The notes: a model not told the origin generated them from the letters alone. Positions 18,038 to 26,173 are shown, numbered from the stretch's first letter. The stretch is 38,288 bases of DNA from an uncultured Bacteroidaceae bacterium (GCA_905234125.1 CAJOGQ010000037.1:1-38288); one strand, 5' to 3'. Numbers and translations are program-made.

Positions 18038-19269
18038 AGAGTGAACAGCAATACATAGAACTCTATCAGGAAGCCTCCGACCTCATCAAGCGCAAGAGTT
18101 GTGAGGTGATGAATGCCGTGCGCGACGAAGCCTTTCAGCAGTTCATGTCGATTGGTTTCCCCACTCGAAAGGCCGAGCGCTACCGCTACACCGACGTCGC
18201 CACCGCCTTTGCCCCCAACTACGGTATTTCCCTCGCGCCCCTCGATGTCAAGCCCTCCTTATACATATATACTATAAAGGATGCGCCCATCGATGTGGCT
18301 CCCTACTACCACAAGATAGCCGATGCCCACGATCCCATCACGGCTCTTAACGCCGCTCTGGTACACGATGCTCTCCTCATCCATGTGCCTAAGAACACAT
18401 TGGTGGAAGATCCCATCGTGGTCGATAACTGGCTTCGTGGCACCTCGCCGACCATGATGAACCGACGCATCCTCATCATCATGGAATCCGGGGCAGAGGC
18501 AACCATCATCATCAATGATAGAGAGGGGCAAGGAGCAAGGGGCGAGGAGCAGGCAAGGCTTCTGACCACCCAGGTCATTGAGGTCTATTGCCACGACAAT
18601 GCCCGTCTCGACCTCTATGAGATAGAGGACACGACGCCACTCTGTTCACGCTTCAGCAATGTTTATATCCATGAGGGACGCGACTGCTCCGTCAAGCACA
18701 ACAGCATCACCCTCTTCAATGGTCAGACTCGCAACCTCTGCGATGTCTATCTGCGTGGTGAGAACTCCGAAGTGACCCTCAACGGCTGTGCCATTGGCAG
18801 TGGGTCTCAGCATATCGACAACAACACGTTCATTCGTCACGAAGTGCCCCATTGTACCTCGAACGAACTCTACAAATATGTTGTGGATGGTCAGTCGGTC
18901 GGCGCTTTTGCTGGCAAGATCTTGGTGGAGAAAGACGCTCAGAAGACCACCTCGCAGGAGACCAACGCCAACCTTTGTGCCTCGTCCGATGCCCGCATGT
19001 ACACCCAGCCGATGCTCGAAATCTATGCTGACGACGTAAAGTGCGCCCATGGTTCCACCGTGGGAGTGATGGACGAGACCGCCCTCTTCTACATGCGTCA
19101 GCGAGGCATCCCTGAAGCCGAAGCCCGTTCCTTGCTCAAGAACGCCTTCATGGGGCAGGTCATCGACCAAATCAAGTACGAGCCTCTCCGTCAGAAACTC
19201 TATGTGAAAGTGGAGAAGCGCTTCCGAGGCGAATTGGAGAAGTGCGATGACTGCAGACTCTGCAAGTAA
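18034..19269 (+). CDS. sufD: Fe-S cluster assembly protein SufD
   Basis: A 411-residue paralogue of SufB and third member of the SufBCD complex. Seen: the N-terminal helical region (FPTRKAERYRYTDVATAF), the beta-helix (GENSEVTLNGCAIGSGSQHI) and the C-terminal signature (GSTVGVMDETALFYMRQRG, then EAEARSLLKNAF). Around residues 163-172 the segment DREGQGARGEEQ is encoded by a 7-base array and interrupts the strand pattern. The gene ends only 4 bases from the convergent sufS stop, leaving no room for a separate terminator. Confidence 0.96.
   Translation: MKSEQQYIELYQEASDLIKRKSCEVMNAVRDEAFQQFMSIGFPTRKAERYRYTDVATAFAPNYGISLAPLDVKPSLYIYTIKDAPIDVAPYYHKIADAHDPITALNAALVHDALLIHVPKNTLVEDPIVVDNWLRGTSPTMMNRRILIIMESGAEATIIINDREGQGARGEEQARLLTTQVIEVYCHDNARLDLYEIEDTTPLCSRFSNVYIHEGRDCSVKHNSITLFNGQTRNLCDVYLRGENSEVTLNGCAIGSGSQHIDNNTFIRHEVPHCTSNELYKYVVDGQSVGAFAGKILVEKDAQKTTSQETNANLCASSDARMYTQPMLEIYADDVKCAHGSTVGVMDETALFYMRQRGIPEAEARSLLKNAFMGQVIDQIKYEPLRQKLYVKVEKRFRGELEKCDDCRLCK
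18525..18552 (+). repeat. Heptad array inside sufD (GGAGCAA type)
   Basis: GGGGCAA, GGAGCAA, GGGGCGA and GGAGCAG in strict 7-base register, in frame with sufD. Confidence 0.85.
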
Positions 19270-19273
19270 AATA

Positions 19274-20515
19274 TCAGAACATTCTCCTCACTCTTTCGAT
19301 GCCTTCCACCAGCACATCGACTTCCTCCTTCGTATTATAGAGAGCGAAGGATGCCCTCACCGTTCCCTCAATGCCAAGCCTCCTCATCAGGGGTTCGGCA
19401 CAATGATGTCCTGTGCGCACAGCAATGCCCAAGCGGTCGAGCAACGTGCCCATGTCTAAATGGTGGATATTGCCCACCAAGAAACTGATGACCGCGCCTC
19501 GATTTGGGGCAAGAGGCGAGGAGCACGAGGTGAGAGGCAAGCCGAATATCCGCATGCCTTCGATTCCCTCCAGACGCTCCAACGCATAGCGCATCAGTTC
19601 CTGCTCATGCGCCTCAATCTGCTCCATGCCCAAACCACGCACATAGTCCAGAGCCTTGGCCAGCCCATGCGTCGCCACATAGTCGGGCGTGCCAGCCTCA
19701 AACTTATAGGGGAGTCCATTGTAGGTCGTCTTTTCGAACGACACCGTCTGAATCATCTCGCCTCCACCCTGATACGGAGGCAGTCTGTCCAGCCATTCCT
19801 CCTTCCCATACAGTACACCTACCCCCGTGGGACCATACACCTTATGTCCTGAGAAAGCAAAGAAATCGCAATCCAAATCCTGTACATCCACCCGCATGTG
19901 AGGCACCGACTGCGCACCATCCACCAGCACTGGAATCTCTCTCTCGTGCGCCATCCTGATGATGTCCTTCACTGGATTCACCGTACCCAGCACATTGCTC
20001 ATCTGTGTCACACATACGATGCGCGTCCGTTCCGTCAGCAGTTCCTCCAAGGCATCCATTCTCAGCACCCCCTCGTCCGTCATCGGAATCACACGCAGGT
20101 GTGCCCCCTTCCTCTCACACATCATCTGCCAAGGCACAAGGTTCGAGTGGTGCTCCATCGTGCTCACCACCACCTCGTCACCCTCCTTCACCATCGCCTC
20201 GCCAAACGAGAACGCCAGCAGGTTGATGCTCTCCGTCGTTCCCCTCGTGAACAGGATTTCGCTGGTGCTTTGGGCGTTCAGGAACCCCCTCACCGTTTCA
20301 CGGCTCGCCTCATGCAAGTCCGTCGCCTGTTGCGAGAGGAAATGCACCCCGCGGTGCACGTTCGCATTCACGTTGTAATACTCGTCCACCATCGCCTCCA
20401 CCACCTGCCGGGGCTTCTGCGTCGTCGCCCCATTGTCTAAATAGACCAGAGGCCTGCCATATACCTCGCGCGTCAGAATCGGGAAATCCTCGCGCACTTT
20501 CTTCACGTCGTACAT
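19274..20515 (-). CDS. sufS: Cysteine desulfurase SufS
   Basis: A 413-residue PLP enzyme that takes sulfur from cysteine and feeds the SufBCD complex. The PLP lysine is Lys225 in SGHKVYGPTG and the catalytic Cys372 lies in RTGHHCAEP, as in group II desulfurases. The ATG at 20515 gives the normal N-terminus (VREDFPILTREVYGRPLVYL); an earlier in-frame ATG lies in a heptad array. It is convergent to sufBCD, whereas in many relatives sufS follows sufD on the same strand. Residues about 326-338 (PLTSCSSPLAPNR) form an insertion encoded by a 7-base array. Confidence 0.96.
   Translation of the reverse strand: MYDVKKVREDFPILTREVYGRPLVYLDNGATTQKPRQVVEAMVDEYYNVNANVHRGVHFLSQQATDLHEASRETVRGFLNAQSTSEILFTRGTTESINLLAFSFGEAMVKEGDEVVVSTMEHHSNLVPWQMMCERKGAHLRVIPMTDEGVLRMDALEELLTERTRIVCVTQMSNVLGTVNPVKDIIRMAHEREIPVLVDGAQSVPHMRVDVQDLDCDFFAFSGHKVYGPTGVGVLYGKEEWLDRLPPYQGGGEMIQTVSFEKTTYNGLPYKFEAGTPDYVATHGLAKALDYVRGLGMEQIEAHEQELMRYALERLEGIEGMRIFGLPLTSCSSPLAPNRGAVISFLVGNIHHLDMGTLLDRLGIAVRTGHHCAEPLMRRLGIEGTVRASFALYNTKEEVDVLVEGIERVRRMF
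19506..19540 (+). repeat. Heptad array inside sufS (GGGGCAA type)
   Basis: Five heptads, from GGGGCAA and GAGGCGA onward, in strict register. The gene reads the complementary pyrimidine-rich strand, which is also free of stops. Confidence 0.85.
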
Positions 20516-20551
20516 ACCGTTTCGTTCTTTTTCGAGTGCGAAGTTACGAAA

Positions 20552-20579
20552 AAGTTTAGAGTTGACCATTTAGAGTTAA
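20552..20579 (+). repeat. Heptad array upstream of sufS (GAGTTGA type)
   Basis: AAGTTTA, GAGTTGA, CCATTTA and GAGTTAA in register, 37 bases upstream of the sufS ATG and in its promoter area. Confidence 0.75.
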
Positions 20580-20698
20580 GCGTTTTCTTTTCCGAATGCA
20601 AGAATTTCGATAGACAATATTCATTTTAACTTTCTCCCAATGCAATAATCGACGGAGGAGTTCGTTATGAAAGACAAAGAACCGATTGTCATCAGTAT

Positions 20699-22180
20699 AT
20701 GGAAATGATGAAAATACTCATAACAATCATAGCAACAATCATGATGATGAATTCTTGCAATGGACAAACAAAAGATGCGGTGGTGAGACCAGCGACTCAA
20801 GCAAACCGCTTCTATACAGGCAACCCCAAGGAACTCCGTCAAGAAGTGGACGGCTACTTGGCTCGCCACAAAAAGAGCACCACATATAATGATGTGGCGG
20901 CGCTCATTGTGCCTCACGCAGGCTATTATTTCTCTGGCAATGTAGCTGCGTCAGCTTACATGACACTCGACCCCAAGCGAACGTACAAGCGAATTTTCCT
21001 GCTCGGTCCCAGTCACCACGTATGGCTCAATGGAGCATCCGTCAATACGGAGGCAGACTATTACGCAACGCCATTGGGCAACGTGAAAGTGGATCGTGAG
21101 ACAGCCTTAGCACTGACCAAGGCAGACAAAGTGTTCACCTACAAAGCATCAGCCCACAGCCAAGAGCATTGCTTAGAGGTGCAACTGCCATTCTTGCAGT
21201 GCAGATTCGAAAAGGTGCCTCCCATCGTTCCTGTCATCATTTCCACTAACGACTTCGAGAAACTGAAGCGGATGGCAGAGGTGCTGAAGCCTTATTTCAA
21301 TGACGAGAATCTCTTCATTATCAGTAGCGACTTCTCCCACTATCCGAAGTATGAGGATGCCTATGAAGTAGATGCTCGGACGGGCAAAGCCATTGAGACT
21401 GGAGATGTGGAGCAGTTCATCGCCACCATCGAAGCCAATGCCCACAGTGGAAAGGAAAATCTGGACACGAGTGCTTGTGGTGAGTTTCCCATCATCACGT
21501 TGATGCTGATGCTCGATGGACACTATGACGTCAAACACCTGATGTATCAGAATTCTGGCGACATCGACGACTATGACCATAGCCGTGTGGTGGGTTACCA
21601 TTCCTTTGCGTTCCTCCGCAAACAACAGTCCGACAAAGGCTTTACTCTTTCCGAACAAGACAAACAACAATTGAAAGAAATCGCCCTACAAAGCATCAAG
21701 GATGCACTGGACGGTAAGGATAGTAGAAACTCTCAACCCCATCCTCTCAACTCTAAACTAAACAGCAAATGTGGTGCTTTTGTTTCCCTTCACAAACACG
21801 GACGTCTTCGTGGCTGCATTGGACACTTCGGAGAGGACTATCCCCTGCATGAGATTGTGGCGGAAATGGCTCGTGCTGCCGCTTTCGAAGACCCACGTTT
21901 TTCGCCCGTCAAACGTGAAGAGTTAGCAGACATCGACCTCGAGATTTCCGTGCTTACACCCATGCGTCGCATCAAGAGTTTGGACGAATTTGAGTTGCAC
22001 CGTCACGGCATCTATATCCGAAAGGGTTACCGCAGTGGCACATTCCTCCCACAAGTGGCTGACGAAGTGGACTGGACAAAAGAAGAATTTGTGGGTCACT
22101 GCTCACAGGACAAGGCAGGACTCGGATGGAACGGCTGGAAGGATGCGGAACTCTATGTGTACGAAGCAATTGTGTTTTAG
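20699..22180 (+). CDS. Memo-AMMECR1 fusion protein, likely lipoprotein (AmmeMemoRadiSam A and B)
   Basis: A 493-residue fusion of two conserved families of uncertain function. The Memo-like domain (about 28-308) keeps the metal-site residues of human MEMO1: His73 in VPHAGYYFSG, His106 in GPSHH, His214 in SSDFSHY and Cys260 in DTSACGEFPI. The AMMECR1 domain (about 356-493) has the signature LRGCIG at 370-375. The N-terminus (MKILITIIATIMMMNSC) looks like a short signal peptide with a lipobox-like Cys20, so export is possible; this is unusual for a supposed cytoplasmic system. The linker at about 342-355 is encoded by a 7-base array. A partner radical SAM gene follows by 30 bases. Three ATG codons (20699, 20705, 20708) are possible starts. 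Confidence 0.92.
   Translation: MEMMKILITIIATIMMMNSCNGQTKDAVVRPATQANRFYTGNPKELRQEVDGYLARHKKSTTYNDVAALIVPHAGYYFSGNVAASAYMTLDPKRTYKRIFLLGPSHHVWLNGASVNTEADYYATPLGNVKVDRETALALTKADKVFTYKASAHSQEHCLEVQLPFLQCRFEKVPPIVPVIISTNDFEKLKRMAEVLKPYFNDENLFIISSDFSHYPKYEDAYEVDARTGKAIETGDVEQFIATIEANAHSGKENLDTSACGEFPIITLMLMLDGHYDVKHLMYQNSGDIDDYDHSRVVGYHSFAFLRKQQSDKGFTLSEQDKQQLKEIALQSIKDALDGKDSRNSQPHPLNSKLNSKCGAFVSLHKHGRLRGCIGHFGEDYPLHEIVAEMARAAAFEDPRFSPVKREELADIDLEISVLTPMRRIKSLDEFELHRHGIYIRKGYRSGTFLPQVADEVDWTKEEFVGHCSQDKAGLGWNGWKDAELYVYEAIVF
21728..21762 (+). repeat. Heptad array in the Memo-AMMECR1 linker (AACTCTC type)
   Basis: AACTCTC, AACCCCA, TCCTCTC, AACTCTA and AACTAAA in strict register and in frame. It encodes the linker between the two domains. 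Confidence 0.85.
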
Positions 22181-22184
22181 TATA

Positions 22185-22212
22185 GGGGTTAGAGTATAGA
22201 GTTGAAAGTTAT
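22185..22212 (+). repeat. Heptad array over the radical SAM gene start (GAGTTGA type)
   Basis: GGGGTTA, GAGTATA, GAGTTGA and AAGTTAT in register. The last heptad includes the first bases of the likely ATG at 22211. Confidence 0.75.
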
Positions 22213-23083
22213 GATCGCGCATGAGTGTAGATATTATCAGAAACTGGACAATGGTGACGTTGAATGTCAACTATGTCCCCATCATTGTCACATTACTGAC
22301 GGCAAGACAGGCATTTGCCACAGCCGTCGCAACAACGGAGGCATGCTTGTCAGCGAAGTCTATGCCAAACCTTGTGCGTTGGCCATTGACCCTGTAGAGA
22401 AGAAGCCGCTTTACCACTTTCACCCCGGCACTCAGTGCCTCTCTATTGCCTGTGCGGGTTGCAACTTTCGTTGTCTGAACTGCCAGAACCACGACATTTC
22501 TCAAGTCGCACCCTCAGCCGTTGACCATTATGAGCTCTCGCCAGAAGCCGTCGTTGCTCTTTGCCGAAAGCACAAGTGTCCAGGCATTGCCTACACCTAT
22601 ACAGAGCCACTCACCTACATCGAATACATCACTGACACAGCCAAGTTGGCGCACGAAGCAGGTCTTTGGAACATCCTCGTCACAGCGGGCTATATTTGCT
22701 GCAAACCTTTGGCCGACCTCATCCCCTACCTCGATGCAGCCAACATCGACTTGAAATCATTCAGCGACGCCATCTACCAGCGCATTAGTGGCGGTCATCT
22801 CCAACCTGTCCTCGACACCATCCTCGCTATGCATGATGCCGGGGTATGGATCGAAATCACCAACCTCATCATCCCCAGCATCAATGACGACATGGACATG
22901 ATTCGTCAGATGTGTCATTGGCTCGTTGACCATCATCTCGCCGAAGCGCCCCTCCATTTCAGCCGTTTCTTCCCCCGTTATAAAATGCAAGACATCCCCC
23001 CAACACCTCTTTCAACACTCCAAGCCGCCAAACATGTCGCGGAGGAAGAAGGTTTCAAATATGTGTACTTGGGAAATGTGTGA
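22211..23083 (+). CDS. amrS: AmmeMemoRadiSam system radical SAM enzyme
   Basis: A 290-residue radical SAM protein. The cluster-binding cysteines are Cys84, Cys88 and Cys91 in CNFRCLNC, within the typical TQCLSIACAGCNFRCLNCQN-type region. An N-terminal Cys/His region (VECQLCPHHCHI, GKTGICHSR) is also typical of the AmrS family, which is related to pyruvate formate-lyase activating enzymes. It follows the Memo-AMMECR1 gene, so all three parts of the system are together. The substrate is unknown. The ATG at 22211 is preferred over a TTG at 22202. The upstream 30-base gap is a heptad array. Confidence 0.93.
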   Translation: MIAHECRYYQKLDNGDVECQLCPHHCHITDGKTGICHSRRNNGGMLVSEVYAKPCALAIDPVEKKPLYHFHPGTQCLSIACAGCNFRCLNCQNHDISQVAPSAVDHYELSPEAVVALCRKHKCPGIAYTYTEPLTYIEYITDTAKLAHEAGLWNILVTAGYICCKPLADLIPYLDAANIDLKSFSDAIYQRISGGHLQPVLDTILAMHDAGVWIEITNLIIPSINDDMDMIRQMCHWLVDHHLAEAPLHFSRFFPRYKMQDIPPTPLSTLQAAKHVAEEEGFKYVYLGNV

Positions 23084-23151
23084 GAATTTGTCCTCAATCT
23101 TTTATTCCCGAAGATATAAGAAAGTAAGTTTCCAACGAGCAATATATGTGG

Positions 23152-23188
23152 TTTTACCATGTAATAACTATGGTTTTATTTGGTAAAA
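23152..23188. repeat. Short inverted repeat in the gap before the HU-like gene
   Basis: TTTTACCA (23152-23159) and TGGTAAAA (23181-23188) are exact inverted copies 21 bases apart. They sit in a 202-base AT-rich gap that has no other clear feature; an operator is possible. Confidence 0.35.
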
Positions 23189-23285
23189 TAATATGTATTA
23201 CTATAATTGAAATGAATAAAACACAATAATCGATTGCCTTGTTCGTTGTTATGAATAAGGTTTAACTATAAAAAGGAAAACGAAT

Positions 23286-23674
23286 ATGGCATTGCAAGTA
23301 AGAGTGCAGAAACTCAAAAGAAAGGGACAACCCGACAAATGGTACGGGAAAACTGTCAAACGGCAAGACGTAACATTGCTAAGATGATTAGCGAAAGTAA
23401 CTCTGTCACGGAAAGTGATGTGTATGGGGTGTTAGTAGCACTGATTCATGAAATGAAATTTTTCTTACAGATGGGGCACACCATCAAATTGGATGGATTC
23501 GGCAATTTCCATCTGACGATAGAAAGCGAAACCGTGGATGAAAAGAGCGACTACAGATTAAAGGAGCATGTGAAACGAGTGAAATGCAAATTCACCCCCG
23601 CCTCCCACCGCGTCACTGGTCGCAAATTGAGTTATTATTTTTGTGAGGGTGTGGAATTGGAACTGAAGCCTTAA
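23286..23674 (+). pseudogene. HU-family (HU-HIG type) DNA-binding protein with a frameshift
   Basis: Two reading frames together make one HU-HIG-like protein of about 129 residues. The first frame starts at 23286 (MALQVRVQKLKRKGQPDKWY) and ends at a TGA about 33 codons later. The second supplies the rest: IAKMISESNSVTESDVYGVL, then LDGFGNFHLTI and a C-terminal part. The match of the family pattern moves from one frame to the other near 23367-23375 (GTAACATT); one missing A would restore it. No upstream ATG exists for the second frame alone, except an internal one at 23339 that would lose the N-terminal strands. It may be a true pseudogene, a sequencing error or, less likely, recoding. Confidence 0.75.
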
Positions 23675-23803
23675 GTATGTGAATGGTCGTTTTATCAACT
23701 TGAATATTTCAAAATCTGAGCATATGGGGGGTGAAAATCTGTCAAAAAGCGTGGAAAAGTGAAAAAAGTGGGGATGGATGATGTGTGATTGCAAACTTTT
23801 CAC

Positions 23804-23811
23804 TACCTTTG
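23804..23811 (+). promoter_or_regulatory. -7 box of rpsO
   Basis: TACCTTTG, 86 bases before the rpsO ATG, leaving a leader of about 80 bases. Confidence 0.65.
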
Positions 23812-23826
23812 CAGTCGTTTTTGACG

Positions 23827-23855
23827 AGCCAGTGATTCGGCTGAAAGGATTCTGG
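23827..23855 (+). promoter_or_regulatory. Possible structured leader of rpsO
   Basis: AGCC (23827) can pair with GGCT (23839) and the overlapping CCAG (23829) with CTGG (23852), so two exclusive short stems are possible. S15 represses its own mRNA through leader structures in several bacteria. The stems here are short, so this is tentative. Confidence 0.3.
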
Positions 23856-23897
23856 TGCGTTAAACAACACATTATTAATAATTATATACAATAAATT

Positions 23898-24167
23898 ATG
23901 TACTTAGATTCAGCAAAGAAGGCAGAGATTTTCGCCGAGTATGGCGCATCTGCCACTGACACCGGTTCTTGCGAGAGCCAGATTGCACTTCTCACTTATC
24001 GTATCCAGCACCTCACGGAGCATGTGAAGGCTAATCACAAGGATTTTGTGACGAACCGTTCACTGGTGAAGCTCGTGGGTCAGCGTCGTCGTTTCCTCTC
24101 TTACCTCAAGAAGAAGGACATCAACCGCTACCGTGCAATCATCAAGAAACTTGGCTTGCGTAAGTAA
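23898..24167 (+). CDS. rpsO: Small ribosomal subunit protein S15
   Basis: An 89-residue protein of the 30S platform that binds 16S rRNA. It shows the S15 pattern: FAEYGASATDTGSCESQIAL, the HLTEHVKANHKD segment, and the C-terminal LVGQRRRFLSYLKKKD followed by RYRAIIKKLGLRK. Full length. Its last 26 bases overlap the 3' end of the acyltransferase gene on the other strand, and there is no terminator between them. Confidence 0.98.
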   Translation: MYLDSAKKAEIFAEYGASATDTGSCESQIALLTYRIQHLTEHVKANHKDFVTNRSLVKLVGQRRRFLSYLKKKDINRYRAIIKKLGLRK

Positions 24168-25053
24168 CGGCCTGCCGTTTCAACCATTCCTCTTTGGTTC
24201 GGCTCCACCGTTTGTGTGTCCAAAGCCACATTTCGGGATGTTCCTGAATGTCGGCTTCGAGCATTTTGAAGTATCGTCCGGTCACCGTGTTTTCAGGCAC
24301 GTTGGCCGGATGGTCTTCTAATGGGATAACTTCGAGGTGGTAGTAGCCTCGTCTGGGTCGGCTCATGCGTCCGTAGCAAAGGAAGGCATCAACTTTGCGG
24401 GCAATGTGCTCAGTTCCGATGAAGACGGCTGTGTCGTGATTGAGGAATGGCACGAAGTGGTGGATGCTGCTCCATTTGGGTTGTTGGTCGCTGATGAATC
24501 CGATGGTGTAGTTGCCACCTTGCTTGCGGAATTGGAGGATGCGCCGGAAAGTCTCTTTCATTTCGATGTTTTCGCCACCATACTGACCGCGTATTTCGAG
24601 GAAGAAGCGGTTCATCACCTTGTCGTAGATGTGGTGGTAGATTTGTGCTGTCGTGCTCCAGGGAAGCAGATGGTAGCTGATGGAGGAAATCCATTCCCAG
24701 TTGCCGAAGTGGCTGAGGTAGAGGAAATGGAAAGGGCGGCCAGCGTCATGGCGTTTCCTGATTTCGTCGAGTCCTCCAAAGGTCATGCGTCGCATCATCT
24801 CCTCTTTCGACATGGAGAGCATCTTGATGACCTCCACGAAATTGTCGCAGAACTGGTGGTAAAATTTGCGTTCTATTTCTTTCAGTTCCTTTTCCGATTT
24901 GTTTGGGAAAGCCGTGCGCAGATTCTCCCTGACCACCTTGGTGCGATAGAATCGCCTTGCGAACAGGCTACAGAAATCGGAAAAGGCGTAAAGCACGGGA
25001 AACGGCAACAGACTGACGAGCCACAGGAGTCCCTTCACAAATCGGTATTTCAT
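24142..25053 (-). CDS. Lipid A biosynthesis-type acyltransferase (LpxL/HtrB family)
   Basis: A 303-residue membrane-bound acyltransferase. It has an N-terminal hydrophobic anchor (FVKGLLWLVSLLPFPVLYAF) and the catalytic HX4E motif at His115-Glu120 (SHFGNWEW). GFISDQQPK and the C-terminal HPEMWLWTHKRW are typical of late lipid A acyltransferases, which add a secondary acyl chain at the inner membrane. The ATG at 25053 gives the standard N-terminus; upstream in-frame sequence is a heptad array. It is the last gene of a five-gene operon and follows a glycosyltransferase 9 gene by 11 bases. Its 3' end overlaps rpsO in antisense. Confidence 0.92.
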   Translation of the reverse strand: MKYRFVKGLLWLVSLLPFPVLYAFSDFCSLFARRFYRTKVVRENLRTAFPNKSEKELKEIERKFYHQFCDNFVEVIKMLSMSKEEMMRRMTFGGLDEIRKRHDAGRPFHFLYLSHFGNWEWISSISYHLLPWSTTAQIYHHIYDKVMNRFFLEIRGQYGGENIEMKETFRRILQFRKQGGNYTIGFISDQQPKWSSIHHFVPFLNHDTAVFIGTEHIARKVDAFLCYGRMSRPRRGYYHLEVIPLEDHPANVPENTVTGRYFKMLEADIQEHPEMWLWTHKRWSRTKEEWLKRQAVTYASQVS

Positions 25054-25055
25054 TT

Positions 25056-25097
25056 GGTTTAAGGTTAAGGGTTTAGAGTTAAGGGTTGAGGGTTCAG
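25056..25097 (+). repeat. Heptad array at the GT9/acyltransferase junction (GGTTTAG type)
   Basis: Six heptads in perfect 7-base register, such as GGTTTAA and GGTTAAG. It encodes the last residues (LNPQPLTLNP) and the stop of the GT9 protein and covers the gap to the next gene. The longest regular array in the window. Confidence 0.92.
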
Positions 25098-26135
25098 CGT
25101 GGCGAGCGCTTTCTTCACAATGACGTCGGGTGAGATGTTCATGCAGCGCATGTCGCCAAACTGACAAGGTTTCTTGCCATAGATGGAGCATGGACGGCAG
25201 GGAAGGTCGAGTTGGATCTCGCGGTCGGGTGTCTGCCCATAGCCCGTGAATCCAGCTTTTGGATGAGTGGCTCCCCAGATGGAGAGTACTGGTATGCCGA
25301 AGATGGAGGCGATGTGCATGTTGGCTGAATCCATCGAAATCATCAGGTCAAGTTGCGACATCAGCAACATCTCATTCTTCAAGCCTCCTAACTTAGTTGA
25401 CAGTTGACAGTTGGCAGTAGGCGGCTGTGTCCATTCGGAGAGGATGTCGGCCTCCTTCTTGCCAGCTCCGAAAAGGAACACCTTGCATCCATGCTCAGTC
25501 AACTGCTGAACCACCTGACGCATCCGGTCGAGGGGATAGATCTTCTGTACATGAGCAGCAAAGGGAGCTACACCCACCCATTTCTCGTCAGGTTGCTTAT
25601 GGCCAGCCACCTGTCTCACAGTAGCAAAGGACTCTTGCCGGAGGTTGATGGGGGTGGGTTTGGAGAGGTCGATGGGTAGGCCTAAGGCCATGAACACATC
25701 GACGTGTCGTTGGGTCATGAGGGGGAGGGCAGTGCGCTCTTGTGCATGCCCAATCAGTGCCTTTTTCGCTTTTCGTCCCTTGTCGATGACGGCAACTTTC
25801 GTGCCACTCATGGCAAAGCAGGTGCGCAGATATTTGGAACGCAACACATCGTGCAGGTCAGCTACAGCATCGTAATGTCCTGTCTTCAGTTGGTTGTAGA
25901 GTTTGGTGAGGCCAATGATGCCGTCGTAATCGGCAAAGTCGATGCCTCTGACCTGCACGTTGGCAGGCAACCACTCGAACATGGGCACAAAGCGGGTGCG
26001 TGTCAGCATGGTGATGCGCAGGTCAGGATGTTGGGTGGCCAATGCCTGAAGCACAGGCACGGTCATAGCCACATCGCCCATCGCGCTGAAACGCATGACG
26101 AGCAACCGCTTGATGGATTTGTGGGAGCCGAACAC
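25065..26135 (-). CDS. Glycosyltransferase family 9 (heptosyltransferase-like)
   Basis: A 356-residue protein of the heptosyltransferase family, which adds sugars to the lipopolysaccharide core on the inner face of the membrane. Seen: the N-terminal LLVMRFSAMGDVAMTVPVL, and the C-terminal nucleotide-sugar domain with VGVAPFAAHVQKIYPLDRM, VFLFGAGKKEAD and SMDSANMHIASIFGIPVLSI. The start is GTG at 26135. Two parts come from 7-base arrays: an internal TANCQLSTKL stretch at about 240-250 and the C-terminal tail ATLNPQPLTLNP. The paired acyltransferase gene supports a role in lipid A-core synthesis. Confidence 0.93.
   Translation of the reverse strand: MFGSHKSIKRLLVMRFSAMGDVAMTVPVLQALATQHPDLRITMLTRTRFVPMFEWLPANVQVRGIDFADYDGIIGLTKLYNQLKTGHYDAVADLHDVLRSKYLRTCFAMSGTKVAVIDKGRKAKKALIGHAQERTALPLMTQRHVDVFMALGLPIDLSKPTPINLRQESFATVRQVAGHKQPDEKWVGVAPFAAHVQKIYPLDRMRQVVQQLTEHGCKVFLFGAGKKEADILSEWTQPPTANCQLSTKLGGLKNEMLLMSQLDLMISMDSANMHIASIFGIPVLSIWGATHPKAGFTGYGQTPDREIQLDLPCRPCSIYGKKPCQFGDMRCMNISPDVIVKKALATLNPQPLTLNP
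25391..25418 (+). repeat. Heptad array inside the GT9 gene (TGACAGT type)
   Basis: ACTTAGT, two exact TGACAGT units and TGGCAGT, in register and in frame. The gene reads the complementary strand. Confidence 0.85.
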
Positions 26136-26138
26136 TTT

Positions 26139-26173
26139 TTAGTTGACAGTTGAGAGTGGGCAATTGACAGTTA
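26139..26173 (+). repeat. Heptad array at the 104-residue/GT9 junction (ACAGTTG type)
   Basis: Five heptads (TTAGTTG, ACAGTTG and so on) in register. The last bases form the stop codon of the 104-residue gene and the array fills the gap to the GT9 start. Confidence 0.85.

Noticed and set aside
25056-25097. Telomere-like identity of the GGTTTAG heptads
   Set aside because: GGTTTAG is a rotation of the plant telomere unit, but the other heptads in the array differ and other arrays have unrelated words; likely coincidence.
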